Positions 1 through 7,046 of a stretch of DNA of 8,986 nucleotides are shown one piece after another. This stretch comes from Anaerolineae bacterium (GTDB taxonomy: Bacteria; Chloroflexota; Anaerolineae; B4-G1). Location of the stretch: assembly GCA_027079895.1 (NCBI GenBank), contig JALWUZ010000040.1, positions 1-8,986 of the forward strand, written 5' to 3'. A program made the position numbers and the translations under genes. The notes beneath the pieces are model-generated. The model worked only from the letters and a program-made list of their open reading frames with translations. It was not told the origin of the DNA and did not search any database. Position 1 is the stretch's first letter. Every line of letters begins with the position of its first letter.

Positions 1-291
1 ACTGATGATCACCGTCGCCAACGCGCTGCCGACGACGACGATGACGGCCACGGCGACGGCGAGGGCGTTGCCGCTGATGAGCCCTTTCAATTCCATAGCG
101 AAGAGGTAATCCAGCAGCCCCAGGAAAGCGGCCATCGAGATGGTGACAACCAAGACGATTTTGGTGAGGGTGATGGACTCCTCCCTGGTGGGCCAGTGGA
201 CTTTGCGCAGTTCCCCCCGCGTCTCGCGGAAGTAGACGACCAGGGCGTTCTCCTTCTTGACTCGTGGTGTTTTCTTGTCAGCCTTAGCCAC
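1..291 (-). CDS. secE: Preprotein translocase subunit SecE (3' end outside window)
   Basis: SecE is the small essential membrane subunit that clamps SecY in the SecYEG protein-export channel. The visible 97 residues start at a GTG (289-291) with a GGGGGAG ribosome site 5 nt upstream. A short lysine-rich N-terminus is followed by the family's amphipathic helix, which contains the signature YFRETRGELRKVHWPTREE (about residues 20-38), and then two hydrophobic stretches (about 43-63 and 74-97). The second stretch may be the end of the protein or may continue past position 1; no stop codon is visible. The order rpmG, tRNA-Trp, secE is the classic arrangement upstream of nusG and the L11 operon, so nusG is expected beyond the left edge. 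Identity is secure; the C-terminus is unseen. Confidence 0.95.
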   Translation of the reverse strand, partial: MAKADKKTPRVKKENALVVYFRETRGELRKVHWPTREESITLTKIVLVVTISMAAFLGLLDYLFAMELKGLISGNALAVAVAVIVVVGSALATVIIS

Positions 292-332
292 GTGTGCTCC
301 CCCTGTGTGTCACGTAAGGTTATCGCTATACA

Positions 333-371
333 CTTCAAGACACCGCCGTATGCACAGGCGGTGTCTTGAAG
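333..371 (-). promoter_or_regulatory. Perfect 15-bp hairpin between tRNA-Trp and secE
   Basis: CTTCAAGACACCGCC (333-347) is exactly complementary to 357-371 around a 9-nt loop. It begins 4 nt past the tRNA-Trp 3' end in the direction of transcription and ends about 40 nt before the secE start. No T-run follows on the minus strand, so it is not a canonical intrinsic terminator. It could be an RNase processing signal that releases the tRNA, a stabiliser of the secE mRNA 5' end, or a partial terminator that sets the tRNA:secE ratio. The role is inferred; the structure is plain in the sequence. The remaining intergenic bases (292-332) hold only the secE ribosome site. Confidence 0.6.
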
Positions 372-375
372 CATC

Positions 376-451
376 TGGCAGGCCAGGCAGGAATCGAACC
401 CGCAACCTACGGTTTTGGAGACCGTTGCTCTGCCAATTGAGCTACTGGCCT
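376..451 (-). tRNA. trnW: tRNA-Trp (anticodon CCA)
   Basis: Read on the minus strand this is a 76-nt cloverleaf: acceptor AGGCCAG pairing with CTGGCCT, D-arm with AGCTCAATTGGCAGAGC, anticodon stem ACGGT/ACCGT with loop CTCCAAA (anticodon CCA), and a T-arm with GGTTCGATTCC. The discriminator base is G and the 3' CCA is encoded in the DNA. It lies 8 nt after the rpmG stop codon and is therefore probably co-transcribed with rpmG and secE and processed out. Confidence 0.97.
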
Positions 452-459
452 GCGACGAC

Positions 460-624
460 CTACTTAGTCTCGCGGTGCAAGGTGTGCTTGCGGCAGCGCG
501 GGCAGAACTTCATCAACTCCAGACGACCGGGGTCATTGCGCCGATTCTTCTCGGTCGTGTAGTTGCGCTCCTTGCACTCGGTGCAAGCGAGGGTGATTAC
601 CATGCGGACAGCCTTTTTAGCCAT
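460..624 (-). CDS. rpmG: 50S ribosomal protein L33
   Basis: This is a complete 54-residue L33, a zinc-ribbon protein of the large ribosomal subunit near the E site. It starts MAKKAVRMVITLACTECK and carries two cysteine pairs (CTEC at residues 14-17 and CPRC at 41-44), so this is the zinc-binding (C+) form rather than the cysteine-free paralogue made under zinc limitation. NYTTEKNRRNDPGRLELMKF is the family's core signature. It sits between two tRNA genes, 32 nt after tRNA-Thr and 8 nt before tRNA-Trp. Its ribosome-binding site is weak, with only a loose GGGAACGGTGA upstream. Confidence 0.97.
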   Translation of the reverse strand: MAKKAVRMVITLACTECKERNYTTEKNRRNDPGRLELMKFCPRCRKHTLHRETK

Positions 625-656
625 TAGAAGTCACCGTTCCCTTGAGATTGTTCCCA

Positions 657-729
657 AGCCCACGATGGGGATCGAACCCATGACCCCACCCTTACCAAGG
701 GTGTGCTCTACCGGCTGAGCTACGTGGGC
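657..729 (-). tRNA. trnT: tRNA-Thr (anticodon GGT)
   Basis: The minus-strand cloverleaf has acceptor GCCCACG pairing with CGTGGGC, D-arm GTAGCTCAGCCGGTAGAGC, anticodon stem CACCC/GGGTG with loop TTGGTAA (anticodon GGT), T-arm GGGTTCGATCCC, and discriminator T. The 3' CCA is not encoded (the next bases are TGG), unlike the tRNA-Trp in the same transcript, so CCA must be added by the nucleotidyltransferase. It is the first gene of the tRNA-Thr/rpmG/tRNA-Trp/secE unit. Confidence 0.97.
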
Positions 730-755
730 AAAAGTGCTCCTCACAGCGGGCTCTA

Positions 756-783
756 ATTTTACCTCATTTCCGCGATGTGTCAA
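756..783 (-). promoter_or_regulatory. Sigma-70-type promoter of the tRNA-Thr/rpmG/tRNA-Trp/secE unit
   Basis: On the minus strand, a perfect TTGACA (-35, at 778-783) is followed by 16 bp and TAAAAT (-10, at 756-761). The predicted start, near 749, lies about 20 nt before the mature tRNA-Thr 5' end. That fits a strong, stable-RNA-type promoter. Confidence 0.8.
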
Positions 784-802
784 ATCAGCGCTCTCGCCAT
801 TT

Positions 803-834
803 GATGGCACTGGGTAGGCGATGACAGTGCCATC
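803..834. repeat. 10-bp perfect inverted repeat between divergent promoters
   Basis: GATGGCACTG (803-812) and its exact reverse complement (825-834) flank a 12-bp spacer. The pair lies 19 bp from the -35 of the minus promoter (783) and 18 bp from the -35 of the plus promoter (853), almost central. The position fits an operator or activator site; no regulator is recognisable in the window. The rest of 784-852 shows nothing else. Confidence 0.55.
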
Positions 835-852
835 GTCTGCCCTTTCGAAGGC

Positions 853-880
853 TTGTCCCCCTCTCCAACACAGGTATAAT
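853..880 (+). promoter_or_regulatory. Promoter of the glycosyltransferase gene
   Basis: TTGTCC (853-858), a 16-bp spacer and a perfect TATAAT (875-880) predict transcription from about 887. That gives a leader of about 77 nt to the preferred GTG start at 964, but only about 17 nt to the ATG at 904. Confidence 0.7.
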
Positions 881-963
881 ACCGCCGTTACCTCTCTCAC
901 GAGATGGGATTCCAATCGCCCCACCCGCCCGGTGCTCCTCGCCGGGCATGGAGGAGGAGTCGA

Positions 964-2937
964 GTGCCCCGGACGAAAGCGGATTGGCCGCTCCTGGTCA
1001 TCCTCGCGCTGGCGTTCCTGCTGCGGATGGGCTGGCCCACGCTGGCCGAGTTCAAACTGGACGAGTCGCTGGTGGCCCGCCGCGCCCTGGCGATCGCCTA
1101 CGAAGGCGCCCGCCCGGCGGTGGGGGCAATCGCCTCCGTCGGCACCTACCACCCGCCGCTCAACCTGTACCTGATGGCCCTCCCGCTGCGGCTCTGGCCC
1201 GACCCGGTGGCCGCCGTCCTCTTCGTCGGGCTGCTCAACGGTCTGGCCGTGTGGGGCTGTTACGCGCTGGGCAAGACCTACTTCGGGCGGGAGGTGGGGC
1301 TGATAGCGGCCTTCCTTTTCGCCGTCAACCCCTGGGCGGTCTCCTACGGGCGGAAGATTTGGAGCCAGAACCTGCCCCTGGTCACGGTGGGCTTCTTCGC
1401 CGCCCTGTTCGCCGTCTTCGTCCGCGGGCGGCAGTGGGCGTTGACGGGGGCTTTCGTCGCCCTGGCGGCCCTCATCGGGCTGCACCTGGGCGGGCTGGCC
1501 TTCGTGCCGGTGCTCCTGATAGCGTCGCTCGCCTACCGGGAGCAGGTGCGCCGCCGCCCGCTGATGCTCGGCTCCCTGGCCGCCCTGCTGCTCCTATCCC
1601 CTTACTGGGTCCACGACGCCCTCCACAACTGGCCCAAACTGCGCGGCTTTCTGCGGTACGTCGGCGGGGAGGCGCACTTTTCCTGGGACGCGCTGCGCTA
1701 CGCCTTCGCCAACGCCGGCGGCGACGGGTTCCACGCCCTGGCCGGCTCCCTCTACCGCGCCTACCTGGGCGGGCTGCCGAACCTGTGGTGGCTCAACGGC
1801 CTGATGAGCGCGTTGCTGGCGGCCGCCCTCGTCTACGGGGTGGTGCTGGCCGTCCGCGGCCCGCGTCCCCAACGTCGGGGACTGGTGCTGCTCCTCCTGT
1901 GGTTCCTCGTCCCCGTCGCCCTTCAGAGCCGCCCGACGACCCCGGTCTATCGCTTCTACTTCATCCTGCTCTACCCGGTGCAGTTCCTCCTCGTCGCCAT
2001 CCTCCTGCGCCGCGTCATGGCCGCCGGACGCCGACGACGAGCGGCGGTGCCCCTGTTCCTGGCCCTCTGGGGGCTCTGGCAGACGGCGGTCGTGGGGCAG
2101 ATGCTGTGGTTCATGACCGTCCACCCCACCACCGGCGGCTACGGCATACCGCTCCGTTACCGGCGGGCGGCGGCTCTGGAGGCCCGCCGTCTGGCGGCCG
2201 GGGATGAGGTCCTCGTCTTGAGCACGGGGGTCAACCCGTCCGAGGAGGAGACGCCGGCCGCCTTCGAGGCCCTGCTCTTCGGACGGCGGCACCGCTTCGC
2301 CGATGGCCGCTGGGCATTGCCGGTGCCGGACAGCCGTCGGGCGGTCTACCTGGTGGGGCCGCTGCCGCTGGCGGACGATGGGGATTTGTGGCCGGCCGTC
2401 GCGCAGTTGGAGGGCTGGGAGCACGTGCAGCCCGGCCCCGTCGTGGCAATGGCCGACGGCTGGGGGTATCGCCTGTTCCTGCGGGAAAGTGACGACCGGG
2501 AGGATGTCCTGTCCCCGCTGACCCGCTTCCCCGGCGCGGGGATTGCGTTCACCAACGGGGTGGTCTTCATGGGATACGCGCTGCCCGGAGAGGCATCACC
2601 GGGCAGCGCGTTGGAAGTGCGTCTGGCGTGGTGGCTGCGGCAGGAGGTGCCGGACGGGGCTCAGTACCACTTCTACGTCCACCTGGTGGACGCCGCCGGT
2701 CGGCTGCGCAGTCAGCACGATGGGAGCGGCTTCCCGACCGCCTCCTGGCGGCCCGGCGACCTGGTGCTGAGCCGCTTCCTCCTGCCGCTCCCCGCCGACC
2801 TGCCGCCGGGACGGTACACGGCGGTGGCCGGGATGTACACCTATCCGGCGGTGGAGGGGGTCTCCTACCTGGACGCGGCCGGCAACCCGGCCGGGCAGAT
2901 GGTGACGCTGGGGACGGTGTCGGTGGGGGGACGCTGA
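964..2937 (+). CDS. GT39/ArnT-like membrane glycosyltransferase with C-terminal extracytoplasmic domain
   Basis: Proteins of this type transfer a sugar from a polyprenyl-phosphate sugar to an acceptor on the outer face of the cytoplasmic membrane. The GTG at 964 is preferred because GGAGGAGGAG (950-959) lies just upstream; an in-frame ATG at 904 would add 20 residues but has no ribosome site. With the GTG start the protein is about 657 residues. The first membrane helix (about 10-25) is followed by the acidic FKLDES motif (Asp33), where PMT/ArnT enzymes keep their catalytic acidic residue. The downstream PPLNLYLMALPLRLW and RKIWSQNLPLVTVGFF segments are also typical. Many helices follow to about residue 385, then a soluble region. 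The last 130 residues contain YHFYVHLVDAAGR and PPGRYTAVAGMY, resembling a beta-sandwich domain found at the ends of Chloroflexota glycosyltransferases. Sugar and acceptor are unknown. The gene ends 9 nt from the convergent HD-domain gene, with no terminator visible between them. Confidence 0.8.
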   Translation: MPRTKADWPLLVILALAFLLRMGWPTLAEFKLDESLVARRALAIAYEGARPAVGAIASVGTYHPPLNLYLMALPLRLWPDPVAAVLFVGLLNGLAVWGCYALGKTYFGREVGLIAAFLFAVNPWAVSYGRKIWSQNLPLVTVGFFAALFAVFVRGRQWALTGAFVALAALIGLHLGGLAFVPVLLIASLAYREQVRRRPLMLGSLAALLLLSPYWVHDALHNWPKLRGFLRYVGGEAHFSWDALRYAFANAGGDGFHALAGSLYRAYLGGLPNLWWLNGLMSALLAAALVYGVVLAVRGPRPQRRGLVLLLLWFLVPVALQSRPTTPVYRFYFILLYPVQFLLVAILLRRVMAAGRRRRAAVPLFLALWGLWQTAVVGQMLWFMTVHPTTGGYGIPLRYRRAAALEARRLAAGDEVLVLSTGVNPSEEETPAAFEALLFGRRHRFADGRWALPVPDSRRAVYLVGPLPLADDGDLWPAVAQLEGWEHVQPGPVVAMADGWGYRLFLRESDDREDVLSPLTRFPGAGIAFTNGVVFMGYALPGEASPGSALEVRLAWWLRQEVPDGAQYHFYVHLVDAAGRLRSQHDGSGFPTASWRPGDLVLSRFLLPLPADLPPGRYTAVAGMYTYPAVEGVSYLDAAGNPAGQMVTLGTVSVGGR

Positions 2938-2946
2938 CCCGTCGGC

Positions 2947-3522
2947 CTAGCCGCTTGCCAGACGTCCGTCGAGCCCGATCACGTCGGCGACTCCCTTCAT
3001 CGCGTCCAGCACGACCCCGACGTGCTCCCACAAGTCCACGCCCAGCGACTCGGCGGCCGCGGCGATCTCCGCGCGGTTGACCGCCGCCGCGAACGCCTTA
3101 TCCTTCCACTTCTTGCGCACCGACTTGATCTTCACGTCCCGGATGTCCTTCGACGGGCGGACGAGGGTCACGGCCACCAGGAACCCAGTCAGTTCGTCCA
3201 CGGCGTGGAGCGTCTTCGCCATCAGCGTGTCCCTGGGGACGCCGGTCTCGCCGTGCGAAAGGACGGTGTTGACGATCAGGTCGGAGTACCCCTTCTCCCG
3301 CAGGATGCGCCCTCCGGTTTGGGGGTGATCGTCGGGGTAGCGGTCGTAGTCGAAATCGTGAACCAGGCCGATCGCTCCCCACAGTTCCTCATCCTCGCCG
3401 AAGCGACGGGCGTAAGCCCGCATAGCCGCCTCGACGGCCAGCATGTGGCGGACGTGGTTGTCGCTGCTGCCGTACTCCTGCACCAACGCCCAGGCTTCCT
3501 CGCGCGTGATAGTATCTTTCAT
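2947..3522 (-). CDS. HD-domain phosphohydrolase, small stand-alone
   Basis: The 191-residue protein is a single HD domain, a metal-dependent phosphohydrolase fold. The likely metal ligands can be picked out: His26 (HMLAVE), the His55-Asp56 pair (GLVHDFDYDRYPDDHP) and Asp109 (LHAVDELTG); His90 (LSHGE) may also be in the site. The ATG is preceded by GGAGGGG about 4 nt upstream. It is the last gene of the usp/ald/CoA-transferase run, 38 nt after the CoA-transferase stop, so probably co-transcribed. Related small HD proteins are annotated only as predicted hydrolases. The substrate, possibly a nucleotide or phosphomonoester, cannot be told from the sequence. Confidence 0.85.
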   Translation of the reverse strand: MKDTITREEAWALVQEYGSSDNHVRHMLAVEAAMRAYARRFGEDEELWGAIGLVHDFDYDRYPDDHPQTGGRILREKGYSDLIVNTVLSHGETGVPRDTLMAKTLHAVDELTGFLVAVTLVRPSKDIRDVKIKSVRKKWKDKAFAAAVNRAEIAAAAESLGVDLWEHVGVVLDAMKGVADVIGLDGRLASG

Positions 3523-3560
3523 AGCCCCTCCTTCGACCTGTCACTTGAGCAACAGGCCGC

Positions 3561-4865
3561 CTAAATGTAGTGCAACTCCTTCGCCGCCCGCGTCAACTCA
3601 TCGCGGAACTGGGGCGCGGCGACGTTGATCAACTCCTGCGCCCGCTGCCGAATCGTCTTCCCGTACAGACTGGCGACGCCGTACTCCGTCACCACGTAGT
3701 GGACGTGGTAGCGGGAAGTGACCACCCCGGCCCCCTGCTTCAACATCGGCACGATGCGGCTGAGCGTGCCCCCTTTGGCCGTCGCCGGGAGGGCGATGAT
3801 CGGCACGCCCCCCTCGGAGCGGGACGCGCCGTAGATGAAGTCCAACTGCCCCCCTACCCCGCTGTACAGTTTGGGGCCGATCGAGTCGGCGCACACCTGG
3901 CCGGTCAGGTCCACCTCGATGGCGGAGTTGATCGCCACCTGCCGGTAGTTCTGGGCGATGACGAAGGGGTCGTTGACGTACTCGGTGCGGTGCAGTTCGA
4001 TGAGCGGGTTGTCGTGGACCCACTCGTAGAGCCGTTTGGTGCCCAGCATAAATCCGGCGGTGATCTTCCCCTGATGCAACGTCTTGCGGGCGTTGGTCAG
4101 CACCCCGGCCTCCACCAGGTCAATCACGCTGTCGGAGAACAACTCGGTGTGGACGCCCAGGTCGCGCTTGTCGTAGAGGAAGTTGAGCACCGCGTCGGGA
4201 ATGGCCCCAATCCCCATCTGCATCGTCGCCCCGTCGGGAATCAGGTCGGCGATGTACTCCCCGATCTTGACGTGAACGTCGGAAAGCCCGCCCTCGGTCA
4301 TGTGCAACTCCTGAAGGGGATAGTCCACCGGCACGATGTAGTCCAGACGGCTGACGTGGATGAAGGAATCCCCCAGGCAGCGCGGCATGTTCTCGTTGAT
4401 TTCGGCGATGATGATCTTGGCCGACTCGGCCGGCGTCTTGGTCAGACCGGTCTCGATGCCGTAGGAGCAGAAGCCGTGCTCGTCGGGCGGCGAGAGGTGG
4501 ACGAAGGCCACGTCCAGCGGCAGCACCTTCTTCTTGAACAAGAGGGTGAACTCGGACAGGAGTACCGGGGTGAAGTCGGCCCGGCCCTCCTGCACCGCCC
4601 GGCGCACGTTGGGCCCGATGAAGAGCGAGTTGGCGCGGATGTGCCCTTCCATCTCCGGGGAGACGTAGTCGCTGGCCCCCAGCGTGAGGGCGTGGCAGAT
4701 CTCCACGTTCTCCAACTCCGGGCCGCGCTCGACCAGAGCCCCCAGCAGTTTCTGCGGCACACTGCAATTGCCGGTGAGGAAAATCCGGTCGCCCGATTTG
4801 ACCGCCGCCGCGATCGCCTCCTCCGCCGTCGTCACCTTGCGCTCGTAAATCTGCATCCAACTCAT
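3561..4865 (-). CDS. Acetyl-CoA hydrolase/transferase family (4-hydroxybutyrate-type CoA-transferase)
   Basis: The 434-residue length matches the 4-hydroxybutyrate/butyryl-CoA:acetate CoA-transferases of this family. These enzymes move CoA between a carboxylate and an acyl-CoA through a glutamyl-CoA thioester. The glycine-rich GIGAIPDAV (about 218-226) is followed by LGVHTELFSDSV, in which Glu241 is the expected catalytic nucleophile. The C-terminal half carries GVGGQLDFIYGASRSEGG and PIIALPATAKGG, which form the CoA-binding side, and VVTEYGVASLYGKTIRQRA near the end. A strong ribosome site (GGGAGGT) overlaps the ald stop codon, and only 3 nt separate the two genes, so translation is probably coupled. 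Acyl substrate is not predictable; acetate, propionate, butyrate or 4-hydroxybutyrate are all possible. A hydrolase is less likely given the conserved Glu and GGQ. Confidence 0.9.
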   Translation of the reverse strand: MSWMQIYERKVTTAEEAIAAAVKSGDRIFLTGNCSVPQKLLGALVERGPELENVEICHALTLGASDYVSPEMEGHIRANSLFIGPNVRRAVQEGRADFTPVLLSEFTLLFKKKVLPLDVAFVHLSPPDEHGFCSYGIETGLTKTPAESAKIIIAEINENMPRCLGDSFIHVSRLDYIVPVDYPLQELHMTEGGLSDVHVKIGEYIADLIPDGATMQMGIGAIPDAVLNFLYDKRDLGVHTELFSDSVIDLVEAGVLTNARKTLHQGKITAGFMLGTKRLYEWVHDNPLIELHRTEYVNDPFVIAQNYRQVAINSAIEVDLTGQVCADSIGPKLYSGVGGQLDFIYGASRSEGGVPIIALPATAKGGTLSRIVPMLKQGAGVVTSRYHVHYVVTEYGVASLYGKTIRQRAQELINVAAPQFRDELTRAAKELHYI

Positions 4866-4868
4866 CGT

Positions 4869-5966
4869 TTACCTCCCTCCCGCGTGATAGGCCGCCGCCA
4901 GGGGCTGATTGACGATTTCGCCGTTCCGGGTGACAATCCCCCGCGCCAGGCAGGGCAAATCCTCCGCCGCCTGGTCCAATCCCACCTCGGCGATGCGGCG
5001 CAGGTAGGGCCAGACGGCGTTGTTGAAGGCGTGGGTGGCCGTGCGCGGCACCGCTCCCGGCACGTTGGGGACGCAGAAGTGGACGACTCCCTCTTCAACG
5101 AAGGTCGGGTCGCGCAGGGTGGTCGGACGACTGGTCTCGACGCACCCGCCCTGGTCAATGCTGAAGTCGAGGATGACCGCGCCCTTCTTCATCGAGCGCA
5201 CCATCTCCCGCGTGACGACGATCGGCGCCCGTGCGCCGGGGGAGAGCACCGCGCCGATGAGCACCTCGGCGAAACGGGCCACGCGGGCGATGTTGAAGGG
5301 GTAGGCGACCATCGTCGTGACGCGCCCCTTGAACTCCTGGTCAATCTCGCGGAGGCGCACCAAACTACGGTCAAGCATGAACACGTCCGCGCCCAGGCCG
5401 AGGAACATCCGGGCGGCGTTGGTGCCCAGCACGCCCGCGCCGATGATGGCGACCCGCGCCGGCGGGATGCCCGGCACGCCGCTGAGGAGCACGCCCCGCC
5501 CCCCCTTGTCGCTCTGCAAGAAGGTGGCGGCCAGTTGCGGAGCCATCCGCCCAGCGACCTCGCTCATCGTGCGCAGGACGGGGAGCGTGCCGTCGTTCTC
5601 CTCGATCGTCTCGTAGGCGATGGCGGTGATGCGCCTTTCGAGCAGCACCTCCACCTTGTGGCGGCGGGCGGCGGCCAGGTGGAGGAATCCGGCCAGAATC
5701 TGCCCCTCGCGCAGCCAATCCAACTCCTCATCCGTTGGACGCACCGCTTTGAGCACCATATCGGCCCGCCCGTAGACCTCCTCGCCGGAGTAAACGATGT
5801 GTCCGCCGACCCGCTCGTAGTGGGAGTCGGGGAACCCCGCGCCCAGTCCGGCCCCCTGCTCGATGTAGCAGGTGTGACCGGCTTTGGTGAGCAGCCCCAC
5901 GCCGTAGGGGGTCAGGCCCACCCGACATTCCATATCGCGTCGTTCCTTTGGGATTCCAATGTTCAT
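4869..5966 (-). CDS. ald: Alanine dehydrogenase (NAD-dependent)
   Basis: Alanine dehydrogenase interconverts L-alanine and pyruvate plus ammonia with NAD(H), in the cytoplasm. The 365 residues match the family over their full length. Substrate and catalytic positions are present: Arg15 (CRVGLTP), Lys73 (MVLKAVRP), His96 (AGFLHLAA) and Asp271 (DFSIDQGGC). The Rossmann fold has AIIGAGVLGTNAA (about 173-185), and Asp199 at the end of the second strand favours NAD over NADP. TMSEVAGRMAPQ and VPNVPGAVPRTATHAF are further family blocks. The ATG at 5964-5966 directly follows the usp stop codon with no gap, and its GGAG ribosome site lies inside the end of usp. Position 76 is Val-Arg-Pro instead of the more usual Lys-Glu-Pro, a mild divergence. 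Confidence 0.95.
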   Translation of the reverse strand: MNIGIPKERRDMECRVGLTPYGVGLLTKAGHTCYIEQGAGLGAGFPDSHYERVGGHIVYSGEEVYGRADMVLKAVRPTDEELDWLREGQILAGFLHLAAARRHKVEVLLERRITAIAYETIEENDGTLPVLRTMSEVAGRMAPQLAATFLQSDKGGRGVLLSGVPGIPPARVAIIGAGVLGTNAARMFLGLGADVFMLDRSLVRLREIDQEFKGRVTTMVAYPFNIARVARFAEVLIGAVLSPGARAPIVVTREMVRSMKKGAVILDFSIDQGGCVETSRPTTLRDPTFVEEGVVHFCVPNVPGAVPRTATHAFNNAVWPYLRRIAEVGLDQAAEDLPCLARGIVTRNGEIVNQPLAAAYHAGGR

Positions 5967-6893
5967 CTATCCATCTCCTTGCTTGAATGTGGGCCGCACC
6001 AGGAGCACCGGGCAGTGAGCCCCTTGCAGCACCCGGTCGGCCACGTTGCCGTACACCCACCGGCTCGCACCGGAGAGCCCGTGAGTGGTCATACAAATCA
6101 AATCCGCCTCCACCTCGGCGGCGCAGGCCAGAATTTCGTCGGGCGGGGAGCCGTGCCGGATGGAGATGGAGGTGACTGCCCCCTGTTCCCGCATGACGGC
6201 GGCCACGCTGCGCAGGTAAGCCCGCAACTCCACCTCCGCCTGGTGGAGCGCGGGCGCGGCCAGTGTCAGGCCGGGCGGGTAACTGGTGAGCAGCGTCACC
6301 GTCCGCTCCCCCAGGCCGACGGTCAGCACGGAGACGAGGTGAACGCCGGTCTCGTGCGGACGGATGAGGGCCTTGACGTAGGGGATGACCTGTTCCGCCA
6401 GTTCGGAGCCGTCGAGGGGGAGCAGCAGCCGTCGGTACCCGTCCGGCGGCGGCGCGGCGGCCCCCCGCTTCCCCTGAGCCCGCACCAGGAGCACGGGACA
6501 GGTCGCCCCGCGCAACACCCGGTCGGCCACGCTGCCGAAGACCCAGCGGCTCAGCCCGGACCGCCCGTGAGTGGACATGGCGATGAGGTCAGCCTCCACC
6601 TCGCCGACGAAGGCCAGGATCTCCTCGGCGGGGCGACCGGCCCGGACGACGGTCTGCACTGCGGCGGCGACGGGCATGAGCCGCTGCGCCACCTCGTCCA
6701 AGTAGGCTTGGAGCGACCGGCGGGCCTGTTCCACGTCCTCCCGCTCGCGGGGGAAGGGCAATCCCCGCGCCGTCGGGACGACGGAGAGGAGGTAGACGCG
6801 GCTTCCGCGCCCGCGAATCACGGCGGCGACGAGGGGCAGCACGCGCTCGGCCAACTCCGAACCATCCAGCAGAACCACCACCTGACGGTACAT
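5967..6893 (-). CDS. Universal stress protein, two tandem Usp domains
   Basis: The 308-residue cytoplasmic protein is a fusion of two UspA domains (about 1-138 and 153-302) joined by an Ala/Pro/Gly-rich linker. Each domain begins with a beta strand ending in LLDGSELAE or LPLDGSELAE, whose Asp (Asp10, Asp161) typically contacts ATP. Each ends with a nucleotide loop: STHGRSGLSRWVFGSVADRV (107-126) and TTHGLSGASRWVYGNVADRV (269-288), followed by CPVLLVR. Domain 1 keeps the G-9x-G-S form of the ATP motif; domain 2 has Asn283 where Ser/Thr is usual, so the two sites may differ. Such proteins are induced by energy and redox stress. It is the first gene of the operon, 69 nt downstream of the predicted transcription start, with AGAGGTG before the ATG. 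Confidence 0.92.
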   Translation of the reverse strand: MYRQVVVLLDGSELAERVLPLVAAVIRGRGSRVYLLSVVPTARGLPFPREREDVEQARRSLQAYLDEVAQRLMPVAAAVQTVVRAGRPAEEILAFVGEVEADLIAMSTHGRSGLSRWVFGSVADRVLRGATCPVLLVRAQGKRGAAAPPPDGYRRLLLPLDGSELAEQVIPYVKALIRPHETGVHLVSVLTVGLGERTVTLLTSYPPGLTLAAPALHQAEVELRAYLRSVAAVMREQGAVTSISIRHGSPPDEILACAAEVEADLICMTTHGLSGASRWVYGNVADRVLQGAHCPVLLVRPTFKQGDG

Positions 6894-6968
6894 CGCTCAC
6901 CTCTGCCCGCCGCGCCGGCCGGGGGATTGGAGGGGTTGCTGAGCGGTCAGGGCGGACATACGGCGACA

Positions 6969-6996
6969 ATTATACCACGAGGCCGAAGTGTGCCAA
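6969..6996 (-). promoter_or_regulatory. Promoter of the usp/ald/CoA-transferase/HD operon
   Basis: On the minus strand, TTGGCA (6991-6996), a 16-bp spacer and a perfect TATAAT (6969-6974) predict a start near 6962 and a leader of about 69 nt. It is divergent from, and about 22 bp away from, the plus-strand promoter at 7019-7046. Confidence 0.8.
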
Positions 6997-7018
6997 CTCG
7001 CTCACGCCGTCAACGGGT

Positions 7019-7046
7019 TTGCGCATCAGCCGAAACGTGGTAGAAT
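7019..7046 (+). promoter_or_regulatory. Plus-strand promoter cut off from its gene by the IS element
   Basis: TTGCGC (7019-7024), a 16-bp spacer and TAGAAT (7041-7046) form a reasonable promoter in the same style as the others in the window. Transcription would begin near 7053 and run only about 25 nt before entering the right end of the insertion sequence at 7077-7079. No plus-strand gene follows inside the window; the natural gene is predicted to begin just past 8986. Confidence 0.5.

Noticed and set aside
333..371. The tRNA-Trp/secE hairpin as a canonical intrinsic terminator
   Set aside because: No T-run follows the stem on the minus strand, and terminating here would cut secE off from the only visible promoter.
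904..963. ATG at 904 as the glycosyltransferase start
   Set aside because: No ribosome site precedes it, and it lies only about 17 nt from the predicted transcription start. The GTG at 964 has GGAGGAGGAG at 950-959. It is not completely excluded.
631..1485. A 284-codon minus-strand open frame
   Set aside because: It overlaps tRNA-Thr and is antisense to the glycosyltransferase. Its composition is low complexity and no family is recognisable.
3570..7043. A 1157-codon plus-strand open frame antisense to the CoA-transferase, ald and usp genes
   Set aside because: The minus strand carries three full-length, well-known families with correct motifs. The antisense frame is Gly/His/Val/Arg-rich shadow sequence typical of high-GC DNA, and shows no domain or ribosome site.
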